The position numbers were made by a program, and so were the translations under genes. The notes under the pieces are model-generated. The model saw nothing but the letters and a program-made list of their open reading frames with translations, was not told where the DNA came from and searched no databases. From Gloeophyllum trabeum ATCC 11539 (taxonomy: Eukaryota > Basidiomycota > Agaricomycetes > Gloeophyllales > Gloeophyllaceae): 64,000 nucleotides of DNA. The stretch is taken from NCBI RefSeq assembly GCF_000344685.1, contig NW_006920424.1, positions 260,030 through 324,029 of the forward strand, in the 5' to 3' direction. Positions 43,619 to 55,492 of this stretch are shown in pieces (within the stretch, counting starts at the first letter, position 1; each line of letters opens with the position of its first letter).

Positions 43619-46163
43619 ATGTCTCTAATGAATCTTACGACATACGTTATGGCGCCCGCGGACAAGGATACTGACCTTGGCTCCGGGTCAGGTTCTTCTC
43701 TGAACCCAATGTTACTTACATTCGCCGGAATATCAACGCTAGTTGCCACAGCTGTGTCCGCGATGTCCATTGTACTGCAGCTCAAGAACTATCGCAAGCC
43801 GATCCTACAACGGTTCGCGCATATCCCTTTGTTCGGTTGCAAGTTCTGCAGATGATAATGGGTTTACGGCTCTGTCGCGTCTCTCTTCTTTGCATATAGA
43901 ATGGTAGTACGAATCATGCTCATGGTACCCATATACGCCATCTCGTCCCTGATATCGCTGTTTTCTCTTGGAGCGGCGTTTGTGATCGATGCTATCCGTG
44001 ACATATACGAGGTGCGTGCTACATTCATGATCTGCCCGCACAAGTCATTGAGACAAGACAGGCATTCGTGATCTACTGTTTCTTCCAACTACTCGTCGCT
44101 TACCTCGGAGGAGAGCGTTCATTACTCATCATGGTACATGGGCGGCCACCGAAGGAGCCGCCATTTCCGGCGAGCCTCTTTCAGCGTGAACTTGATATCA
44201 GTGATCCATATACGTTCCTGTTTCTGAAGCGAGGTATTCTTCGTGAGTGCCCAAAACTTCCGCGCGTTCTCAGATCTTCCTGACCGTGGGTTAGAATACG
44301 TGCAAGTAAAGCCTATATTAGCCATGGCTACTTTGCTGCTCAAGTCGCTTGGGAAGTACAACGAAGGTGACCTACGTGCCGCCTCTGGATATCTGTATGT
44401 TAGCATAGTGTATAACGTCTCCATTTGCCTGGCACTATACTGCCTCGCCATGTTCTGGCTGTGCGTCTCAGACGATCTTCGCCCATTTCGGTACGCCATG
44501 AATCATTCACACCTGAGATGTGACTAGCTGACATATATGTAGACCTATGCCCAAATTCCTGTGCGTGAAAGGCGTCCTCTTCTTCTCTTTCTGGCAAACC
44601 ATCGGCATCTCCATCCTTGTCGCCGGCGGTGTTATTACCAAACTAGGGCCCTACACCGACCGGGAACACATCTCCCTCGGGCTTTCTGATACACTTATCA
44701 CCTTCGAGATGCCTTTGTTCGCGTTTGCGCACATGTACGCGTTCTCGTACCACGATTACATCGACCCCTACGCGGCCTACGTCGGCCGCATGCCCGTGTG
44801 GTACGCGTTCCGCGACGCGTTCGGGTTGAAGGACGTCGTCGAGGACACCAAGCGGACGCTCCGTGGAGAAGGCGTTGACTACAGGGAGTTCGAGCCGAGT
44901 GAGGGCGGGATCCACCAGGGCCTGGGGAGGGACCGGCGGATCAGAGCCGGACTCAGGTATGCAGAGGGTGGCAGGAAGAAGTATTGGCTGCCGAGGCTGG
45001 CTGAGGAGGACCACGTCGACACTGGCAGAGTGGAGAATGCGGCACGCAGGGTGGTGGAGCGGGTCGCGGGTGGACGCGCAGGGGATACGCTGCGAGGCGC
45101 GGAGGAGGAGGATTATGCACCGTTGCTTGAAGAAGAGGCTGCGAACGTGGTGCATTATGCGCCAGACCTACGAGCCCGGATGGACCGCGGACAGATCGAG
45201 CCGTTCATCTCCACGCGGCACCAGCAGGACGAAGACGGAGATGGATTCGATCTCCCGTTCGGTGAGTTGGACGATGAAGACGAGCAGCTGTTCGATATGA
45301 GCCGGCGTTATCTGTTCGGGGACTACAATTACCCGTGTATCGACGTCAGTTCTGAGACAGCGAAACTGAAGATGTGGGACGAAGAAGAGAGGATATTGAG
45401 GGATGAGCGTGGTGCATACTTCGCCAGGGTGCGACCCCATGGTAAAGGGGGCTATGGCGCAGTGGGCAGCTCCTATCCGGTGATAGCGGGTGGGCCGGAC
45501 AAGGAGCCCAGAAGTGGACCCGACGACTGGCCAGAAGTTCCAGATGAACGGAGAAGGCTCGTGGATTTCGATGACAACAGAATTCAGGAGCTGGATGCGG
45601 GCGATGTGAAGCTACGCTGGACGAAGGCAAGGACAAAGCCCAGTCGAACATCTCAGCCTTCGTCATCCTCGTCTTCTCCGCGAGTGCGATCGCCCCCAAT
45701 GAAGCAGGTACCTTCGACAGGCTCCTCTGCATCCTCCGCTGCTGGCAAGTCTAAGCGACCGTCCGTGGACGCGCGATCCCCACCGACGCCCGACAGCAGG
45801 CGACCTGTGCTACCGCCGGATGCCGTGGATCTCGTAGTTGAGGACCAGCAGGCGGCACAAGAGGAGAACACATGGGAGCGTCGCAAGGGAGAGCCGGCGA
45901 AGCGCGGCTTAAAGAAGGTATATCGGAGAGGGTACGTCGTGGACGATGAATCACACGGGGAGAGGGAGGTAGGTGAGGTGGAGGTGGAGCGGGAAAGGGA
46001 AGGAGATGAAGGTGAGATATTCAAGGTTGCCGACGAGGACGAGGACGAGGTGGAAGAGGTCGTGGAGAGGGAGGCCGAGCCGATTATTACGAGCACGGCC
46101 ATTGAACCTCCCGTACATGCGAGGCTGGGTGTGTTGCCTAAGGAGGATAATCCGTGGGCATAA
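43619..46163 (+). CDS. TMEM184/OST-alpha (DUF300) family membrane protein
   Basis: Members are seven-span membrane proteins related to the organic solute transporter alpha subunit; fungal members sit in vacuolar or endosomal membranes. Spans are visible in MLLTFAGISTLVATAVSAMS, VRIMLMVPIYAISSLISLFS, FVIYCFFQLLVAYLGGERSL, SIVYNVSICLALYCLAMFWL and FFSFWQTIGISILVAGG. The family motif PMPKFLCVKGVLFFSFWQ is present, and MPLFAFAHMYAFSYHDYID closes the core. Five exons join in phase. The last exon (from about 44542) adds a roughly 400-residue cytoplasmic tail, rich in Asp/Glu, Arg and Ser, as in other basidiomycetes. A TATAAAT sits only 8 bp before the first ATG, so translation may start at the second Met (43649, MAPADKDTDLG). 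Nearest neighbour: convergent peroxiredoxin gene. Confidence 0.92.
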
Positions 46164-46414
46164 GCGGCATTCCATGCGGGTTGATTGGTATTTTACTCCG
46201 CATTGTTTACACGTGCCATGACCAAGGGACGAGGGAACCATATACCCTGTCAATGGTTGTCTATTTCTACACTTCATTGCCTAGTCGTTCATACATGCAC
46301 TGTACTTCTACATCTCACTGCCATCTATACATCTTCTCTGTTTTCTCCCAGTTTGTTGGATTACTAACTTATCCGTGAATGAGACTTGGTCTTCTAAGGA
46401 ATGTCGCTATCCAG

Positions 46415-47265
46415 TCAAAGGTTCGCCAGGACAGCGTCCGCCCCCGAGACGGTAACACCCGGAGCATTCTCCACCTGCAGAGGATTAGTGAGGTGTCGAA
46501 GGAGAGATAGGAGTGGAGACTAACCCCGATGTACTTCACGACCAGATCGTCAATGACCAGAGCATAGCGCGCGGTACGGATGCCGAATCCTCTTGCGGAC
46601 ATATCGGCCGAAAGACCCATGGAACCAGACCATTCAGCGTTGGTGTCTGATAGGGCCAGGATCTACGGTGGAGCGGAAGGTCAGAAGCGAAAGAGAGACA
46701 AAGTCGGGAAGGCTTGCCTTATCCTTCAGGCCAGAAACTCTGGCCCATCCGCTCATCACGAAGGGGTCATTAGCAGCAACGACGGCGATCACGTCTACGC
46801 CTTTGGCTTTGAACTCGTCGTACTTCTTGATGTACGGGGGGAGGTGGTTGGCGTGGCAGGTCGGCTATGAGCATTGAGGTTAGCATCAGATTAGGCATGA
46901 TCATTAAACAGATGGTAAGCAGAAATTGTTTCCAGACGAGGCTGTGGCAAGGTTTAGGGGCAGACTTACAGTGAAGGCGCCGGGGACAGAGAACAGTACT
47001 ACTTTCTTCCCCTTCCATTCGTCAGTAGACAGAGTAGTAGCTGTACGCGGTCAATCTTATGTTAGCCCAACAACTTGAGATGCAGGTCAGTAGGCACTAC
47101 TCACGAACACCACATGCGAGCTATTATCATTCAGAAAACACGACTCAGTCTAAGAAATCGGACTGCCATAATATTCATACGCACAGCGTCATCCAGCTCC
47201 GGTGTATAGGGGACGTATTTGAAGGTTCCGCTGGGGATCTTATCACCGACTTTGATGGTGGCCAT
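46415..47265 (-). CDS. AHP1: Ahp1/PRX5-type atypical 2-Cys peroxiredoxin
   Basis: This enzyme reduces alkyl hydroperoxides and H2O2 using thioredoxin-type donors. The start is MATIKVGDKIPSGTFKYVPY. The peroxidatic Cys is in VPGAFTPTCHANHLPPY, with conserved Pro and Thr before it. Then come DEFKAKGVDVIAVVAANDPF, VMSGWARVSGLKDK, LALSDTNAEWSGSMGL, RTARYALVIDDLVVKYIG and the end VENAPGVTVSGADAVLANL. A Cys in DDALACGVPTT lies where yeast Ahp1 has its resolving Cys, coded by a very small exon. One intron (46663-46717) has a GC donor. All residues expected for activity are present. There is no targeting signal, so it is probably cytosolic. Confidence 0.95.
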
Positions 47266-48919
47266 ATTTAAGACTGTCTTGCTTGCCGATGGTGCGTCTT
47301 CTTGTAGAGATAGCTAGCAGAGAGTGTGCGTTGTGGCTGAAGGGATTGATCGGTCGGACGCGGTGCAGTTATACCCTGCAGCACGTGATCTGACAGTGTA
47401 TTCGTAAGTCGCTGATTCTGAGCGCCTCGATCTTCGGGCGTCGGGGACTTGAAGATGCCTGCACAGTTGTGTGAATGACAGATGTCTCGGCGGGTCTTGC
47501 AAAGCAAGAGCACCGATGGGGCAGAGCTAGACGCTGGAACACAAACGGTGCATAGGGCCTGAGGATTAGATGGTCAGCTCTTTCCAACGCATACACTAAT
47601 AGGCAATCAGATGGAGTCAGGTCCCGGGAGCGGTCCTGACTGTCAGGACCTCTCCCGGGTCCCTGTATGCTGGAGTCTGAGATGACAGGACCCCCGATAA
47701 TACGGATAGAAGGGGTTGTCCAGCCGGACAATGGGCCCGGGCTCCGCGCAGCGGAAGGCCGTGAAAATCCCGGACACTTTGGCGGTAGCCCTGCCGGACA
47801 TCGAGTGGCCCGACCATGCTGCCCTTCCGGGACTGATCGTCAGATTCCTGTCCACTGGGGGGGAGGGGGCTAACCGCGTTGCTTCAACTTTTGGGTGCGG
47901 CGTGGGCCGAGGTCACTATCCGGACAGAAGTGCTGAATTCCGGAGCCTGGGTGCAAAATGGGACAGAATCCGGCCCATTTCTTCCGAACATCAAAATCTA
48001 AGATCCGGAAACCTGGTAGCATTAGCGGGGGTCCTGAGATGTCATGTCTAACATGTACGACATCTACCGGTTCGGCCATGCAATGATATGAGCAGGAGCA
48101 TCTAGGAGCATGTCCCGAGGATTCACAACCTTGTACCAGGAGGCAGGCCTGACATCTCCTATCACGGCCTTGGAGTACGGGTACTGACTTATACCGTTCT
48201 GAAGCCGTGATGCAGAGACGAAGAGGAAGGGTACGTTGGCCCTGTGACAAGCGTTTCAACTCTCCCTCCTATTTTACTTTCGATGGCTTGCTGTTCACGG
48301 GATCTTGTTTTCAGCCTAACATCTCGGTGGCAGTGACTCATACTTTACGGCTGCGAAGGGAGTCACTTCCCGTGGGACGCCCTCGTAAAAGGATGGTGGT
48401 AGGGGCCACATCCATTTGTACTTCGACTGATCGACGCTCGCCGGCAGACCGATATACGGATCTGTACATGCCTTATATATTTCGTTGGAGAGCATGAGGT
48501 GCGGCCATTCGCTATTTCACCTATCCTCGAGGTCCATTTGTGGGCGTTTGTGGGATTCAAGATGAAACAGAATGGTACTTCTTTTGGCGTAGGCGTATCG
48601 AATCCGAGTATGACTCGCGCAACCTCACACATTTTACGTGTCTAGTCAACGCGAAACCTACTGTAGGAAAGCCACGCTGCGTCGACTGCTCACTATTTAG
48701 ACATTGAAATGAGGTGCTTGCCCTTACCCACCCCTGCACCCGTCTCTTGCACTTCGGCGCTGCAACTTTGCACTGTCCGGCTGCTGATACAGCGTCCTCC
48801 GTATCATGTGTAACCCGGACGAACAGGAAAAATCGGATATGGTGTCGCAACCAGTGCAAGGTTCGATAGTCTCCTCGTATTCGTATGATGTTCCTTCTAA
48901 TTAGATATCACTATCTCGA
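47266..48919. other. intergenic with inverted repeats, no supported gene
   Basis: The first half (about 47600-47990) is GC-rich with several short inverted repeats, one of them long (47618-47665), and recurrent CCGGA/TCCGG strings. The second half has only short frames on both strands without recognised domains. It may be a worn mobile element, but no transposase, target-site duplication or long terminal repeat could be identified. Confidence 0.5.
47618..47665. repeat. near-perfect inverted repeat, about 23-bp arms, 1-nt loop
   Basis: CAGGTCCCGGGAGCGGTCCT on the left pairs with AGGACCTCTCCCGGGTCCCTG on the right, across GACTGTC at the centre, with two or three mismatches. Such a tight palindrome would form a strong hairpin. 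It stands in non-coding sequence. Confidence 0.85.
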
Positions 48920-51900
48920 ATGCATACGTCAGGAAACGTAGAGCACATCGCTGGAAATATGGCGGAAGCAACGTCGAATCCCTCAGAAGGTGCAACAAGC
49001 CGAATGAGTGCTGTTCGGATCGTGTTGATGTTACATTTAGTAGAAAACTCCGTCGGGTCAAAGGAAAATCAGTCTTTGCATTACAAAAAGCGCAACCTTA
49101 TATGGTACGAGTCTTCGAATTTCTGCCCTAGCATCTCATCGTTTGGAACCAATTTTCAGGTCCTATGAGGAATATGAATGGATGCCGTACGATCCATCCG
49201 AGTACACGCCGCCGCCGCCGCGATGCGATCTCGAGAACTACTTCTACGTCGATGCCCGCTATAAAGAGCGCAATCCCCAAGGTGCGCATGCTGATGGCGT
49301 TGCTGGCCGCTGTGACAAACAAATCGGACTCAACCCCCCCCCCCCCTCATCTAGAACCTTCGGAGATAATATTGACTGAGTTCAGCCCGATGCTTATCAA
49401 TTTTCTTAGGTAAGATAATCGATTGCTATGCTTGACGTCTCTAACATGCTACGAAGGGCATACATTGGCAATGAATTTTTCAGAAGTGACCCGGAATACG
49501 GTCTGCAACGATTCTTCCGAATTCTTAAAGACCTACACTCTCGATTCAATCTGCTGAAAGACATTCTCGGTGCCCCTGATGAATGCGCGAATGAGCGGCG
49601 CAAATTGGCTCGCAAGCTGGGAGCGAAGGACATTGATTATGGTAAGCCTAGGAGCGCAAATAAGCAGTGGCCTGCTCTGATCGATGGAATATGCATAGGC
49701 CACCTTGGGGACGAACACATCAAGCAGTATCTTTCCGACATCTTAGAGCATGCTGTCGTTCTTCTGCACTTCCTTGACGCAGAGTTTCAGCCCATGTAAG
49801 TCGGAGTGAGCCCTGTCCGCCCTCTACTGATCACCAGTCCGTACAGTGCGGATCGGCTGGCAATGCTGCTTTCTTACGAACAAATCGAATATGATCTTTT
49901 ACTCTACTACTTCGAGAAGGGCCGCAAGATCTTAGCTGGCAATGTCGCTCTAACGGTACAATCTACACGCTATACCGGGTAGGTGCTGAGTAGCAATGAA
50001 ATCCGCAAGCTAACGAGGATGATTCCCAGAGGTCCGGATCCGGTATTCTACATCAAAGGGGAAGGCGTGTACTGGGACGGAAGTGATTACTCCTCTTACA
50101 CGGATAGCGAGTCTATTGCGATGTTCAAGGTCTTGCCCATCTGTGTACTACGTGATGCCAGTGATGTTCAAACAAGGTATAGGGTACCGCGCAATTGGAG
50201 GACCTGTCTTGCGTCCTTCTCACTCCAGAAATGGAGGCTAAGTTGAAAGGTAAGTGGAAAGAGTAACTTGGAGCAAAGCTCAGGCTCAGACAATATCTTA
50301 GAGCGGGGAAGGCTCTATACTTCCTATTCTGGTATGCATTACAGGGCTTGTATGTTTCTCACCTCGTACATGCGGGCTGTTATCTGACAAGTGTCCCAGA
50401 TGACGATGTAGGTCGATCTACTTGTGCGGATAGAATTATTCAATATTTCTTCCACGTCAGAGAAGAGTTATCGTTGATCGAGTGGCTTACGATAACCGGG
50501 GAGGGTACATAGCCGACCCGTAGGTTTTGCTGATTTTCGTGCCTTGAGGTAACAGCGACGACCTAAAATCTGCAGGGATAAGGAGATACCTGAGCTAGCG
50601 GAAGAGCAATTATATCTGTTACCAACCTCGGTATACGGGTTTGACCTAACTTTGAAGGTGCCACGTTTTTCAACTCCCCGTGGCGTTTGTTTGCTGAGTC
50701 GGACATTCCAGCAATGGAGGAGCTTCCTCGTTGAGAAACTTTCTCCTGTCGTACACGACGAAGGCGCCTGGGATCACCTTGTCCTGGACCCGGACACCAA
50801 GGTGGAGTGCTCCAGCGTTACATGAATTGCACATGCTGAACTACCGCACAGACCCTAATCAAAGGACTCGTAGACGTAACAAAGAATGTCAACTCGACCA
50901 AGCAGATAATCGCCGACGTGATCTCCGGCAAGGGCGGCGGACTGGTGTGTTCGTCTCTAGAGTGACCTAGAGCATAGCCTAACTCAATCTGCCTCCTTTC
51001 GCAGATTGCTGTTCTGCATGGGCCGCCAGGCACGGGAAAGACGCTCACTGCAGAAGCGGTAGCAGAGTACCTGAAAAGGCCTTTGTATATGGTTGGTTCT
51101 TCGGAGCTGCCCGCTGCGCCCTCGCAACTCGAGGAAAGCCTGAGGAGTATTCTGAAGGTACCCTCAGTAGCTACCCCTGAATCAGCTGGCCTCGCATTGA
51201 CCGTCATACCTACTAGCTGGCGACAGCTTGGGATGCAGTACTGCTGATTGATGAAGCCGATGTATGTCTTGATTCCTCTATATCTGATTGAGTTGAATTC
51301 CCCTTTGCCTAGGTGTATCTAGAACGGCGGAGCTTGCACGAGGTACGTAGAAATAGCTGTATATAATCCGTCAATCTCATATAAAATGGTAGCTGTCCCG
51401 CAACGCACTTGTTTCGGTGGCTTTGCGGGTTCTGGAATACCATCGAGGAGTACTATTCCTGACAACTAATCGCATCAAGAACTTCGATGACGCTTTTCTG
51501 TCGCGTTTCTCGATAGGTAAGGAACCCAATATTAAACCTACTGATCGCTCTGATCAAACCATCGGCCGCAGGTATCAAGTATTCGGAGCTTGATCAGAGT
51601 GCCCGGCGCCGCGTTTGGCAGAAGTTCTTCGAATTGGCCAAAATACCTGTCGAACATGCCGAAGGAAGCGACTCCCCTGGTTCTATGAGTGGCTCAGACG
51701 CTAGTACGGGCTTCGTCGAGGTATCCGCGGATAAGGTTAAGGACGCTCGGCGTGAGCTCACAACGCAAGATCTGGATGATCTGTCGCTTAAGCCCTTCAA
51801 CGGTGAGTACACGATACATCTTCAGTGTCGGACGCTTACTCAGATCGTTTGCAAGGCCGCACCATCAAGAACTTGGTGAGGACAGCCCAAGCTCTGGCAT

Positions 51901-52055
51901 TGGCTTCGTGAGTTGGCCCTACATCGTTTTCGACTTCCTCATTCCAATGTCTGTGTGCCAGAAACGAACCGCTGTCCATTGAGCACGTTAATACGGTTGT
52001 CCGCGCATCAGAGAAGTTCTTGGATGAATTCGCCCATGCAGAGAATGAAGCTTAA
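48920..52055 (+). CDS. fungal AAA ATPase (P-loop, N-terminal region of unknown function)
   Basis: The C-terminal half is a standard AAA module: WDHLVLDPDT, VTKNVNSTKQIIADVISGKG, then LHGPPGTGKTLTAEAVAEYL (Walker A), VLLIDEAD (Walker B), EYHRGVLFLTTNRIKNFDDA (sensor 1 and arginine-finger area, FLSRFSI), and a lid domain near the end (FNGRTIKNLVRTAQALALAS), stop at 52055. The N-terminal half is less sure. Exon-like blocks include EEYEWMPYDPSEYTPPPPR, NMLRRAYIGNEFF, GRLYTSYSGMHYRA and FFNSPWRLFAESD, which fit the layout of fungal ATPases with a DUF7025-like region before the AAA module. The start at 48920 is provisional. A 13-C run at about 49337 lies in an intron. The role is unknown; homologues are numerous in agaricomycetes. 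Confidence 0.75.
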
Positions 52056-53513
52056 CCCAAGTTACTGTCATAAGTAGAAGCTTGAGTATGCCCGGTGATC
52101 CTGCAGCAGAGCGTCCCGTCTTAGGTTGGGGCTGTATGATAGGCATGATGTACTCGCAAAATATATCTTTACTGAAACGTACTGTATCCTTTGTCAATTC
52201 GACATGTAGAGATAGGCGACCTGCGGAGGTTCGGCTTCTAATAGCTATAGCCATCGATATCGCGACTCAGTACTCCCAGCCTCAGTACGGTACAAGTCGC
52301 GCCAGAGTCGCGCCTTGCAACTTGGAGGACTCGGATGCAAAGTAACTTGCTTACACTGTCTAGATATGCGTGAAATCACGATGTAGAAGCTCTCGCGAGT
52401 GACCATTTTGCTCGTTCTACTGTCGTCATGTCCTCGATCCGCATACCGCAGAAGACAATCCCAGTGTACGTATGAGCTCAGCTCCGACAGGATGCCGATT
52501 TCGAGAGTGACAGCGGCTCCCATGCTACCACGTCTCACTACCAGCCTGGACTTGGGCACAAGCTGCTTCAAGTTGCTATGGCTCATGTTTGTCTGGACAC
52601 ACAAACTGGCTCCTTCTACCTGCCAACAATACCCTTAATTCGGACGCTTGAAAGCTCCACTAGTTGGGTCAAAGTTGGTGGATGATGTTGGCGGGACCCA
52701 CCCCTTTTTCTTCGATATCTGCGCCGATATTAGTTATGTTACAGTCAAGCGATGGATGGAGCTGCTTGCGGTCGAGGAAGATCTCGTAACTCATCCAGTG
52801 CTAATAAGCCTTCTAAACGCGTTGTTCAAGAACGCGTGTGATAATATGCACCCGGGACATTCGTGGATTTGGGATCATCTGTGAATACCGCTTGCTGAAT
52901 CTTTGTTGTTTGGGCGGAAAATCAAATTGAAGTGAGCAGTGCAGCGCTGTATACACCTCCCCGAGTTCTGACGGGCTTTGGTCTACAAGCAGAGACACCG
53001 GGCGATACCTGGTAGTACCCCACAGGATCTCTCTTCCATTCGCCACTTCTGAGGTGTTGTTGACACGACTGCAGATGTCGCAACAAAGGCACCATGGTAC
53101 CCTGAAACGAAATGACCCCAAATGTCAGCTTAAGCTCACTCAGGCTTCACAAAGCTATACTAATTTATTACTAAAGAACCTAATGCAAGCTGTCATGACC
53201 CGCTTCATGTACGAATGGCACCTTTATAGTCCCGTCGTTGCTGTCGTATACCAAACACGACCCCTTGTGTCAACGTCTGCTGGAGATCAGCCTCACGTGA
53301 GTCATCTTGCTCTACTGAACTGCAGGTTCTTATTACCCCATGTTAGGTCCTCCTCCACGCCAGACGAGTTTTCACCATTCTGCAGATGGATGTACATCAC
53401 CATGAGACATGCCAAACGCCATATGGCTGAGGCCGGAACAAGCCCGAAGGATGTCCTGCGCGGGGCATCTGTTTGATTTAGCACCATAACTGGACCGCCG
53501 TATACTTACCAAC
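52056..53513. other. unresolved coding-like fragments
   Basis: Plus-strand pieces look coding but do not form a model. One near 52493-52665 begins after an AG with DADFESDSGSHATTSHYQPG and contains QVAMAHVCLDTQTGSFYLPT. A second (52648-52884) contains VTVKRWMELLAVEEDLVTHP. A third (53054-53476) contains RRMAEAG-like helical sequence. No domain was recognised. They may be exons of one hypothetical gene, or decaying sequence downstream of the AAA ATPase. Confidence 0.35.
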
Positions 53514-53967
53514 ATGTCAAAAATGGACTTGGGCTCGATCTTACAGGACGTTCAGCGGTCGCTGACTGATTGCACCCGAATATCTAGGCGTGAAATAGGG
53601 GGTCCAGAACGATGTGAACTAGAACGTTACCCGGAAGACCTCCAGCTGCCATCGGTGCGCATTTCTTTCAAATCTACTAACCCTTTTTCTTCAGTGTAAG
53701 CCTGGCTTTATTCAGGAGGATTTGCAACAGCGCTTTGGACCGCGTGGTATACTGCATTGGGTTCATTGCTATGAGCGATTTCGGCGATCCACAAGCTACA
53801 CTCCAGTCAAACTCTGTGTTGATCTGTCAGGATCTGTACGGTATATTGGCTGTACCTTGCTGTCAGATTATGGCAATGACTTCAAATATGTCATATTAGA
53901 TGACAGCTTCGAGAATTTGGAACTGACAGCTCCGCCAGGAGCAGTCGAAACATCGCTCTATATTTGA
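53514..53967 (+). CDS. small hypothetical protein (two exons)
   Basis: The first exon starts MSKMDLGSILQDVQRSLTDC and ends LQLPS at a GTGCGC donor near 53655. The acceptor after a pyrimidine-rich tract (53698) continues in frame as CKPGFIQEDLQQRFGPRGIL and HWVHCYERFRRSTSY, then SGSVRYIGCTLLSDYGNDFK to the stop at 53967. About 130 residues. No domain is recognised. The branch-site-like ACTAAC and the long pyrimidine tract make the intron convincing. Confidence 0.45.
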
Positions 53968-54580
53968 TGGCAAGACATACTGAGGGTCTGAAAAATAACG
54001 CAATGTACTGGGTATCCTCGAGCAGGTATGTTGACCCTGGCTGTCCGTGCAGCTGAAAGGCTACGCCATAGGCAGGAATCCGAAACTTTGTGACCGCAGC
54101 GATTACCACTACCGTTGTGAGTTGGTACATATACCAGAGCGGATACCTGATCTAGGGCTAGTCAATGCCTTGGCAGAGGAGGAGAGCGTAATCAAAGAAG
54201 GCGATACGATGGAGTGGAACCGATGACCTGGTCCGTTCCGCTTCCATGCGGCTATGATCACAACATCTCATGCTTCCTTTTGAAGGTTCAACGGCGGTCC
54301 ACAGCTTTCCGAGCGGAGACAGTCGACGAGTACTACACATATAACGGTTGGTGTTCGCACTCGATAACATGATGAATCTCTTCTGAATTCAACGAAGCTA
54401 CAACAGGAGATGACTGTCGATCGGACAGGCTGCGCATAGAGAATTCCGATGCATGACGTCCCGCGCCTCTAATAAGCTTACATGGAGATGGTTTCCTGTA
54501 AGGGGAACAAAGACAGGAAAGGAGCACGACATCAATATCAATACCAAGGACATGCTCGAGTCAATAAAAGCGCTCACAAT
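53968..54580. other. intergenic, convergent spacer
   Basis: Between the small hypothetical gene and the 3' end of the first cyclin gene. Short frames only. Confidence 0.5.
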
Positions 54581-55378
54581 TCACAAAGGCGGTCCGCTCT
54601 CTTCATAAGATCCTCTTTTCCTTGGCTCAGCCCACGGTGCGAATGCAGCCGTAGTCAGACACACAGATGGTATCGGCTTCCCGTTGGGGAGACTCCTTCG
54701 ATTCGGCTTGCAGTCCCTTGACACCACCGGCTTTGGACGGCGGGCTCTTGGCATGCCACCGTTCCTAGCCGCCATTGCCTCCTTGAACCTCTCTCCCTTC
54801 ATCACGACATCTTCAGGCCAGCATATGGCTCGTTTGAAGGAAGGCACCATCTCCGGGGGGAAGTCTACTTTCCACTGCAGGAGACGCAAGAGGTCGGGCG
54901 CACACTTGTCGATGACCTCTAGCGGGATGACGAACTGTGTGGCCTCTGCCCAGAAGACACTGTGGAGAGCCTGTTCCTCGTAGAGTATGTCGTCTGCGAG
55001 GACGAGTGCTGCGACGAACAGATGTTCGCCGCGTGTGGCATCTAAGGATGCCACAGTACGCCTCACGCGTTCCAGGATGCAGAGGGCTGCAAATATGGCC
55101 TCCGGTCTGAGCATATTTCTGACGAAGATGCCGCGGATGAAGGATTCGAGGTCGATATAATTGGGCAGGTGTCGGCGAGGTGGGTCTGGCGGTGCGACGA
55201 CGTGCAACGAGCAGGGGAACCACTCGCAGATGTAGCCAAAGCACACGCGAGCGAAGTGCTCGTAGTATTCTTCCAAGTCTTCCTCTGTGACCTTCATACG
55301 CTTGAGATAGTGTAGAGGTGATAAATGTCGCGCACAGGATCGATGTGGAAGGTCTGCGTTGAGACGCGTCGATGCCAC
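54581..55378 (-). CDS. divergent PHO80/PCL-like cyclin (array member 1)
   Basis: PCL-type cyclins activate Pho85-class cyclin-dependent kinases. The cyclin box covers about residues 60-195: YIDLESFIRGIFVRNMLRPE, AIFAALCILERVRRTVASLD, GEHLFVAALVLADDILYEEQ, ALHSVFWAEATQFVIPLEVI, DKCAPDLLRLLQWKVDFPPE and SFKRAICWPEDVVM. The FK..I.WP motif at the end of the box is shared with the other two cyclins here. The C-terminus is basic and then disordered. The usual Lys/Glu kinase-contact pair is not obvious, so binding to a kinase is unproved. The ATG at 55378 is used; a splice into an upstream exon is possible. Confidence 0.75.
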   Translation of the reverse strand: MASTRLNADLPHRSCARHLSPLHYLKRMKVTEEDLEEYYEHFARVCFGYICEWFPCSLHVVAPPDPPRRHLPNYIDLESFIRGIFVRNMLRPEAIFAALCILERVRRTVASLDATRGEHLFVAALVLADDILYEEQALHSVFWAEATQFVIPLEVIDKCAPDLLRLLQWKVDFPPEMVPSFKRAICWPEDVVMKGERFKEAMAARNGGMPRARRPKPVVSRDCKPNRRSLPNGKPIPSVCLTTAAFAPWAEPRKRGSYEESGPPL

Positions 55379-55492
55379 AGCTCACGTGCTCGTGCCACAG
55401 GAGATTCCGTCCGATTCCGTAGGCGTGCGAAAGTACGTTGTCCATGCGGCCCGTGCTTACCGATGTCGAGAATGAAGTGGCAGATGGTTTCA

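Noticed and set aside
44643..46102. Long minus-strand frames opposite the TMEM184-like tail
   Set aside because: The plus frame has the family core and its acidic tail; the minus frames are Ser/Arg/Pro-rich mirror readings.
47600..48010. Block considered as a long terminal repeat of a retrotransposon
   Set aside because: No second copy, no primer-binding site and no reverse transcriptase were found within the window.
49331..49352. Poly-C run as a sequencing-error frameshift in the AAA gene
   Set aside because: The run falls in a segment that begins with a GTGCGC donor, so it can be intronic and no frameshift need be assumed.
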